Shown here in pieces: positions 35,301 to 39,677 of a stretch of 39,677 bases of DNA; position 1 is the first letter of the stretch; each line of letters opens with the position of its first letter. The notes under the pieces were generated by a model. That model was not told the DNA's origin, searched no databases, and saw only the letters and a program-made list of their open reading frames with translations. Position numbers and translations under genes: made by a program. This stretch comes from Bacteroidota bacterium (lineage in GTDB: Bacteria > Bacteroidota > Ignavibacteria > Palsa-1295): contig JAUZOQ010000025.1 of the NCBI GenBank assembly GCA_030706385.1, positions 1-39,677 of the forward strand, given 5' to 3'.

Positions 35301-36490
35301 ACGAAATGCTCGAACGCCAGAATGACGAGCTTCTGCGCCAGAACGACCTGATCCAAACGATGATCGATTCCTCCGTCGATTTCATCAGCGTCTATGATAA
35401 GGATCTCCGGCTCATTTCACTCAACAAGAGAGCTCTCGATTCGCTGAACGTGAAAAAGGAGCAGATCATCGGAAAAACATTTCCGGAGATCAACCGGAGC
35501 ACGGATGCAGCCGAAGAGACGATGAAGGATATTCGCAAAGCGCTTGCCGGAGAATATGTGCACCGAGTCAATGGGCGAACCGAAGAGACATTCGGAAGAG
35601 ATTATGAGATTTTCTTTATTCCTCTGGTCCACAATAATGAAGTCTACGCAGCTCTTATTATGGCTCATGATATTACCGATATCATGAACATCTCAGAAAA
35701 ACTACGTAAGGCCAATGCACTCCTTGGCGAGAAGAACATGGAGCTGGAGCGGAGCAATACGGAGCTCGAACGCTTCGCCTACGCAGCTTCTCATGATCTG
35801 CAAGAGCCGCTTCGAAAGATCCGGATGTTCGCCGGAAGGCTTCGAGAGCATGGCGGATCTATCGTCGATGAGGTCTCGCAAAATTACTTTGCGAAGATCG
35901 ATCACTCCTCCGATCGCATGAGCAATCTTATTAAGGATATCCTGAATTACTCAAGGCTCAACAGCGCTGCCGACAAATTCGAACTGACCGATCTTAATGA
36001 AGTTGTTTCCCAGGCTCTTGCAGATTTCGATCTTGTCATTGAAGAAAAGAAGGCGAAGATCCGGATCGACAAACTTCCGGAGATCGAATGTTTGCAGATC
36101 CAGCTCGTTCAGCTATTCCATAACCTCTTCAGCAACAGCCTGAAGTTTTCGCGGCCCGGAGTCCATCCCGAAATCCATGTTTCTTCGCGAACACTAGTTC
36201 CTACTGAAATCGCCGAGCGTAAGCTCGATCGAACGAATTCGTATTGCGAGATCATTCTTACCGATAACGGAATCGGATTCGATCAGGAATTTGCCGAGAA
36301 GATCTTTGTCATCTTCCAACGGCTGAACGAACGCAACAAGTACGAAGGCACCGGAATCGGCTTGGCACTCTGCCGCAAGATCGCCGAAAAGCATAAAGGG
36401 ATTATCTATGCTCTCTCGACGGAAGGCAAGGGATCGGAGTTCCATATTATTCTTCCCTTCAAGCAAATGCCAGAGAAGGATAACAATTAG
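32378..36490 (+). CDS. Soluble hybrid-free sensor histidine kinase with eight PAS domains
   Basis: 1370 residues with no membrane segment or signal peptide, so the sensor is cytoplasmic. After a Pro/Lys-rich start come PAS1 (~60-185), PAS2 (~187-312), PAS3 (~314-438), PAS4 (~441-560), PAS5 (~565-690, PAS_3-like with FLGFIGTCTDITERK), then PAS6 (~716-820), PAS7 (~858-965) and PAS8 (~996-1103), joined by coiled-coil linkers. The kinase core has the H-box AASHDLQEPLRKI (His1139), N-box FHNLFSNSLKFSRP, G1 DNGIGFDQ and G2 GTGIGLALCRKIAEKHKG. No receiver domain is present and no response-regulator gene is adjacent, so the partner is elsewhere. No heme- or flavin-binding signature is obvious. Its stop overlaps that of the convergent lipoprotein gene by 4 bp. 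Confidence 0.95.
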   Translation: MGKKTAASLPPPQISETVASTNSSTPNPRRKNPTKPKQKGPQESMAKSASDESQFAIETLRKSESTLRALIENAKDAFILFSREGKVLAFNQVAVNLYRKQNKREITEGSSIYDLVIPSRHEDTRKIFDRVLTGQTFERIVNHISDDGKKYSFKRFFNPVTSEDGSVYAIANTISDITAEVEAAEAIRNSEANLRALFDNAQHGFALIDRSAKILAFNKMFDDIFSLASAKRPMVGSSLFDLLREEHIPIMRETVAQVLTGKVFDRTTPLQKPDGSIFWARGSYSPVKDNSGNIIGVCIGTTDVTKEIGAQAAIRESEANLRALFDNTKEGFVLIDLNSTILAFNHAAGYLYEEVIGKTLTVGKGVSEVLGRQLGEYMRTAFDTVLAGGSIERTSKQTATDGKTYWLRGNYNAVRSSEGAIIGICIGISDISAEVEAGAYVSQLAAIVESSNDAIIGKTLEGIVTSWNFGAEKIFGYTAKEMLGRSITTLIPRERLEEEQQILEKISRGEKIEQFTTTRITRSGEQLIVSVTISPIRNRDGVIIGASKIARDITEQNRLNNKIRESEKRFRTVADTAPILIWMSDESDHVDFLNTGWVDFTGRSMKELLSDWNSCIHPDDRPGRNAVRAEAYSEKKEFSFEYRIRRHDGEYRWVAGNGRPRFSFDGTFLGFIGTCTDITERKMAREELEKEVNERTFALRTANHELREQKEFMETVLDSSIDQICVYDKAGRFITANRKFREESDKDLSELTGKTFLEVYPELEHSVIYQGLKKALAGEPSSAPWRSPQSGRNYTISFITPERNNESYGVMVSAHDITDILQAADQIQQFNTVLEAKNTVLQQTNAELQQQKEFIETMLDASIDQIVVCDKDLRLLAWNKKCEEHFGLKKEDVIGKTYEELFPDFVGAQGYSDIREVLRTGEIRYRSPRKSPLSDRIFEAFIVPLKHNKEVYATLTISHDVTEIISISEKLRQTNEMLERQNDELLRQNDLIQTMIDSSVDFISVYDKDLRLISLNKRALDSLNVKKEQIIGKTFPEINRSTDAAEETMKDIRKALAGEYVHRVNGRTEETFGRDYEIFFIPLVHNNEVYAALIMAHDITDIMNISEKLRKANALLGEKNMELERSNTELERFAYAASHDLQEPLRKIRMFAGRLREHGGSIVDEVSQNYFAKIDHSSDRMSNLIKDILNYSRLNSAADKFELTDLNEVVSQALADFDLVIEEKKAKIRIDKLPEIECLQIQLVQLFHNLFSNSLKFSRPGVHPEIHVSSRTLVPTEIAERKLDRTNSYCEIILTDNGIGFDQEFAEKIFVIFQRLNERNKYEGTGIGLALCRKIAEKHKGIIYALSTEGKGSEFHIILPFKQMPEKDNN

Positions 36491-37164
36491 TGATAGAATA
36501 CCACTCTGCATACCGGCGGTGATACCGTACCAAGCGTATCGAAGGCCGTCATCTTGATCTGTTTGATATACGTCGTGTATGAGACTTCGTCATGAGCAAA
36601 TCCCAATGCGCCTGCCCCTTCGCCGCCTGTCATAACAAATGAGATCGAATCTTCCGATAACGATTCAAGTCCTACATTCGAAGTCTTGATGAATGCATAA
36701 TCCGAAATGTAGTTATTCGGATCCTGACATCCCTCGCATTTCTGGAAAATACAGAGAAGATCCGAAATCGTTTTCGTACTCTGGTGAAAGGTACCGCTCA
36801 TCACGGAGTTATTTCCATCATCGCCTTCGATGGCAAAACTCGGATCGAGCTCTCGGAATGCGAACGATCCGCGCGCCGAAAAAGCGGAGTCCTGCCAAAC
36901 GATGGAAATGATCGAATCACTCTTCTCATAATCCTCTTCGCGCAGAAGCCACTGATCGGTTTTATTCCCATGATCGAGAGTGCCCTGCTTGAGATACGTC
37001 TGAAGGAGTGTTTGCGCGGTGAAGGAGACACGAATCTTCGTCATCGATTGAAGCCAGGAGAGATAATCGTAATCCTGGCCGCCGTGAAATGGAGTCGTTG
37101 TCGGCGTATCGCATCCGCCCAAGAGAGAGCCGAGAAGAATAATGCTAATGATCGGTATTCGCAT
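36487..37164 (-). CDS. Small predicted lipoprotein of unknown function
   Basis: 225 residues from the ATG giving MRIPIISIILLGSLLGGC; the lipobox LGGC makes lipid anchoring likely. An upstream start at 37200 would add 12 residues before the signal. The mature protein has one CxxC-like pair (FQKCEGCQDP), a possible disulfide or metal site, and a beta-rich remainder (SARGSFAFRELDPSFAIEG, DEVSYTTYIKQIKMTAFD). I do not recognise the family. It lies 67 bp downstream of the aconitase gene on the same strand, with a weak terminator between, and its stop overlaps that of the PAS kinase gene. Confidence 0.75.
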   Translation of the reverse strand: MRIPIISIILLGSLLGGCDTPTTTPFHGGQDYDYLSWLQSMTKIRVSFTAQTLLQTYLKQGTLDHGNKTDQWLLREEDYEKSDSIISIVWQDSAFSARGSFAFRELDPSFAIEGDDGNNSVMSGTFHQSTKTISDLLCIFQKCEGCQDPNNYISDYAFIKTSNVGLESLSEDSISFVMTGGEGAGALGFAHDEVSYTTYIKQIKMTAFDTLGTVSPPVCRVVFYH

Positions 37165-37214
37165 TGCAGTAATTCGGTTTGCCCTACTTACTGCGAACAC
37201 ACACCATTCATAAA

Positions 37215-37229
37215 AGTAGCAGAGCTACT
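37215..37229 (-). terminator. Weak terminator hairpin after the aconitase gene
   Basis: Perfect six-base arms (AGTAGC/GCTACT) around a 3-nt loop begin 2 nt past the aconitase stop and are followed on the minus strand by TTTATG. The stem is short and the T-run is only three, so read-through into the lipoprotein gene is likely. Confidence 0.4.
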
Positions 37230-37231
37230 AA

Positions 37232-39190
37232 TTAGGCTTCTATTTTCTCAGCTTGCTGTTTTGCGAAGGCAAGAGTGCCGCCGGCAAGGATGATATGACG
37301 TTGGCGCTCAGTCAGCGGAGAAGTGATCTGATAGGTCAGCTTCTTCGTCTTATTGAGCATCGTGATATTCTCCGGATGATCGGCGATCTGCTCCCGCGCA
37401 TTTTCGATCACGAGTTCATCGCCCTGGGCGATCGATGCATAATCCTGAGGGTTCAGGAATGTTGCCGGAAGAATTCCGAAGTTGATCAAATTGGCCAGAT
37501 GGATTCGGGCAAAGCTCTTAACGACGACCGCCGTAACGCCGAGATAGCGCGGCGCAAGTGCAGCATGTTCGCGCGAAGAACCTTGTCCGTAATTATCACC
37601 TGCTATGATCATTCCACCACCCCATTCGCGGGCACGTGCCGGGAATTCGGGATCGACACGCACGAGTGTGAACTCGCTGATAGCCGGAATGTTCGAGCGC
37701 AGCGGAAGTACTTTCGCACCGGCAGGCATGATATGATCGGTCGTGATATTATCAGCCATCTTCAGAAGTACTTTGCCGTGAAGATTTTCCGGCATTGCAG
37801 TGAATGAAGGAAGTGGCTTGATGTTCGGTCCGCGAATGATGGCAATTTCCGAACGGTTTTCGATCGGAGCGATAAGCATATCATCGTTGACGATGATCTC
37901 ATCCATTTCTCCAATGAACTTGTACGGAATTCCCGTATCGCGAGGATCGGTGATCACACCTTTGAGAGCCGAAGCAGCCGTTGTTTCCGGAGATGCCAGA
38001 TAGACCTTTGCATCTGCCGTGCCCGAACGTCCTTCGAAATTTCTGTTGAACGAACGAACCGAGACTGCACCCGATGGCGGAGCCTGTCCCATTCCGATAC
38101 ACGGACCGCAAGCCGATTCCAAGACGCGCGCACCGCTCGTGATCAAGCTTGCCAGAGTCATATCGCTGTCGCGGGCGATCATCTCAAAGACTTGCTTCGA
38201 TCCCGGAGTAAGCGTGAAGCTTACCGAAGGATGAATTGCTTTGTCTTTCAGGATATAAGCCGAGATGCCAAGATCATGGTAGCTCGAATTCGTGCAGCTT
38301 CCGACGCATGCTTGTGCGATCGGCATGCCTGCGATCTCGCGAACTTTGACGACGGCATCCGGCATGTGCGGCTGCGCGATCATCGGTTCGAGTTCGCTTA
38401 AGTTGATCTCCATCTCTTCATCGAACGTTGCGCCGTCATCGGCTTTCATTTCGACCCAACCTTCAGAGCGTTTCTGCGACTTCATGAATGCCTTCGTCTT
38501 TTCATCCGAAGGAAAGAGCGATGTTGTTGCACCAAGCTCTGCACCCATGTTGCAGATCGTGAAGCGGTCACTGATCGAAAGGCTGTGCGCTCCTTCGCCG
38601 TAGTACTCGACGATGCGTCCCGTACCACCTTTAACAGTGAGGCGGCGAAGCATTTCGAGGATCACGTCTTTACCCGTAACCCAATCCTGAAGTTTTCCGG
38701 TGAGCTTGACACCAAGCACTTTCGGCATACCGGTCCAGAACGGCTGTCCGGCAAGAGCCATGGCAATATCGAGGCCGCCGGCGCCGATGGCGATCATGCC
38801 GAGTCCGCCTGCAGTCGGAGTATGCGAATCGGATCCGAGCAATGTATCGCCCGGAATTGCAAAGCGCTCGCGATGAACCTGATGGCAGATGCCATTGCCA
38901 GGACGAGAGAAGAAGAGTCCGTACTTGGCGGCAACTGACTGAAGATACTGGTGATCGTCGGCATTCTCAAATCCCGTCTGCAGCATGTTATGATCGACAT
39001 AGCTGACCGATACTTTCGTCTTTGGAGTATCGAGCCCCATGGATTCGAATTGCAGATAAGCCATGGTACCCGTTGCATCCTGAGTAAGTGTCTGATCGAT
39101 GCGAAGTCCGATCTCCGTACCAGGAGCCGGAAGCGTATCGTGGGAAATAAGATGGGCTGAAAGTATCTTTTGTGTCAGGCTCTGTTTCAT
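37232..39190 (-). CDS. acn: Aconitate hydratase (Aquifex-type, single-chain ~650 residues)
   Basis: 652 residues. It isomerises citrate and isocitrate in the TCA cycle using a [4Fe-4S] cluster. Cluster ligands are Cys299 (CVGSCTNSS) and Cys361 and Cys364 (SACGPCIGMGQ). Other blocks are SVSYVDHNMLQTGFEN, LLGSDSHTPTAGGLGMIAIG, the SVRSFNRNFEGRSGT segment, and in the swivelling C-terminal domain TTDHIMPAG and DNYGQGSSREHAALAPRYLG. The length is that of the shorter aconitase group found in Aquifex and some FCB bacteria, not the ~900-residue AcnA/AcnB. A homoaconitase or isopropylmalate isomerase role is less likely because both halves are fused and the spacing matches aconitase. Confidence 0.94.
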   Translation of the reverse strand: MKQSLTQKILSAHLISHDTLPAPGTEIGLRIDQTLTQDATGTMAYLQFESMGLDTPKTKVSVSYVDHNMLQTGFENADDHQYLQSVAAKYGLFFSRPGNGICHQVHRERFAIPGDTLLGSDSHTPTAGGLGMIAIGAGGLDIAMALAGQPFWTGMPKVLGVKLTGKLQDWVTGKDVILEMLRRLTVKGGTGRIVEYYGEGAHSLSISDRFTICNMGAELGATTSLFPSDEKTKAFMKSQKRSEGWVEMKADDGATFDEEMEINLSELEPMIAQPHMPDAVVKVREIAGMPIAQACVGSCTNSSYHDLGISAYILKDKAIHPSVSFTLTPGSKQVFEMIARDSDMTLASLITSGARVLESACGPCIGMGQAPPSGAVSVRSFNRNFEGRSGTADAKVYLASPETTAASALKGVITDPRDTGIPYKFIGEMDEIIVNDDMLIAPIENRSEIAIIRGPNIKPLPSFTAMPENLHGKVLLKMADNITTDHIMPAGAKVLPLRSNIPAISEFTLVRVDPEFPARAREWGGGMIIAGDNYGQGSSREHAALAPRYLGVTAVVVKSFARIHLANLINFGILPATFLNPQDYASIAQGDELVIENAREQIADHPENITMLNKTKKLTYQITSPLTERQRHIILAGGTLAFAKQQAEKIEA

Positions 39191-39210
39191 ATATTTCGAG
39201 GTTGGTTTTC

Positions 39211-39219
39211 GTTATAGCA
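39211..39219 (-). promoter_or_regulatory. Candidate extended -10 promoter of the aconitase gene
   Basis: On the minus strand TGCTATAAC (TG-n-TATAAC) ends 20 nt before the ATG. There is no consensus -35, but a run of ten T (39230-39239) lies where the -35/UP contacts would be. Confidence is limited by the AT-rich context. Confidence 0.4.
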
Positions 39220-39349
39220 TAATGTTAACAAAAAAAAAACCGAAATAATTTTGAAAACTGAGAGCAGCGGGCATGCTGCTTTCGATGCGGCCTGAGCGCC
39301 GGATTACTTTCTAATTTTAAGTTGTCAATGAACTGACGAAGGGGAAGGG

Positions 39350-39405
39350 GTCGATGGTCGATAGTCGATAGTCGATGGTATGTAGTCGTTAGTCTTTAGT
39401 CGTTA
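39350..39405. repeat. Eight-unit 7-bp tandem repeat (GTCGATR and variants)
   Basis: Eight consecutive 7-mers without gaps: GTCGATG, GTCGATA, GTCGATA, GTCGATG, GTATGTA, GTCGTTA, GTCTTTA, GTCGTTA. The units share G at position 1 and T at position 2 and drift in the second half, as expected from slipped-strand growth followed by decay. It is not coding and not a CRISPR. Confidence 0.85.
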
Positions 39406-39449
39406 GCAGAGAATTGCAACTGAGTCGGCAAAGAGAACTGTCTCCGGTG

Positions 39450-39470
39450 GGACGGACTCTCAGTCCGTCC
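39450..39470. repeat. Perfect 9-bp hairpin in the non-coding right end
   Basis: GGACGGACT, three-base loop CTC, AGTCCGTCC. Highly GC-rich for this region and without a T-run, so not a typical terminator. It may be a copy of a dispersed palindromic repeat; other copies would have to be sought in the whole genome. Confidence 0.75.
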
Positions 39471-39559
39471 GACAGAGTCAGAACTCGGATCGTCGGATTA
39501 ACGGATTCTTCGGATTATAACTCCTGAGATAAAGGACTTACCTCAGACTTGGGACTACC

Positions 39560-39594
39560 ACTGCATACTGCTTACTGCAAACTGCCTACTCCCT
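39560..39594. repeat. Five-unit 7-bp tandem repeat (ACTGCNT)
   Basis: Five consecutive 7-mers: ACTGCAT, ACTGCTT, ACTGCAA, ACTGCCT, ACTCCCT. The period is the same as in the tract 155 bp to the left but the unit is unrelated, so two separate slippage-prone or copied elements share one intergenic region. Confidence 0.85.
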
Positions 39595-39677
39595 GTCTCG
39601 CCAAAGCTCACTTCAAACAATACTCTCTCCCTTACCGGCAGGACACTCTTGGAAGAGCGATCTGTTTGCCATCCAGA

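Larger units (their letters stand above)
39241..39677. other. Non-coding right end with short-period repeats
   Basis: No open frame of useful length. It holds, from left to right, a 7-bp tandem tract, a 9-bp perfect hairpin, a CGGATT-rich stretch (39486-39517, four copies at 7-9 bp steps) and a second 7-bp tandem tract. Plain AT/GC mixture elsewhere. It lies upstream of the aconitase gene; what follows is beyond the window. Confidence 0.7.

Noticed and set aside
39350-39594. CRISPR array
   Set aside because: The repeats are 7 bp in direct tandem with no spacers, and no cas genes are present.

Overview
The window reads as chromosomal DNA of a Gram-negative bacterium of the Bacteroidota/Chlorobiota (FCB) group, plausibly an Ignavibacteria- or Kapabacteria-like lineage (inference). 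The basis is a type IX secretion (Por) sorting tail on a large surface protein, a pair of IgGFc-binding-domain proteins, a PD40-OmpA envelope protein, an LpxH-like lipid A hydrolase, a sigma/anti-sigma/outer-membrane-protein cassette, and translation starts that mostly lack strong Shine-Dalgarno sites. Coding density is high. I see no rRNA, tRNA, CRISPR array, insertion sequence or prophage gene.

Layout. 1-10016 (minus strand): two paralogous secreted IgGFc-binding-domain proteins (the first cut by the window edge), a PD40/double-OmpA protein with a clear terminator, a class A penicillin-binding protein, and an LpxH-like phosphoesterase just upstream of it. 10248-14025 (plus): a DUF4397-type lipoprotein closed by a strong terminator, then a tight set of acyl-CoA dehydrogenase, acylphosphatase and methyltransferase. 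14033-17792: alternating single genes (esterase, DedA membrane protein, D-Ala-D-Ala ligase, PanB, VOC protein). 17884-25919 (plus): six close or overlapping genes that look like one operon: GDP-mannose-pyrophosphorylase-like protein fused to a degenerate phosphomannomutase domain, exported dienelactone hydrolase, RsmG, GH57 glucanotransferase/amylase, DUF2279 protein and a GT2 glycosyltransferase. 25930-29469 (minus): ECF sigma factor, membrane anti-sigma-like protein and a predicted outer-membrane protein. 29664-32272: asparaginase diverging from a DUF486 protein and RuvB. 32378-36490: a soluble histidine kinase with eight PAS domains. 36487-39190 (minus): an aconitase followed by a small lipoprotein. 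39241-39677 is non-coding and made of short-period repeats and a perfect hairpin.

The themes are envelope construction (PBP, Ddl, LpxH-like, OmpA, DedA), polysaccharide metabolism (nucleotidyltransferase fusion, GH57, GT2), core metabolism (PanB, aconitase, acyl-CoA dehydrogenase, asparaginase) and sensing (sigma/anti-sigma cassette, PAS kinase). The items most worth a second look are the sigma/anti-sigma/OMP cassette with its long sigma N-terminus and upstream palindrome, the kinase apparently built from two duplicated PAS triplets behind an inverted repeat, the mutase domain lacking its catalytic signatures, a three-member cluster of DnaA-box-like 9-mers, and the repeat mosaic at the right end. 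No single element is a proven new system.
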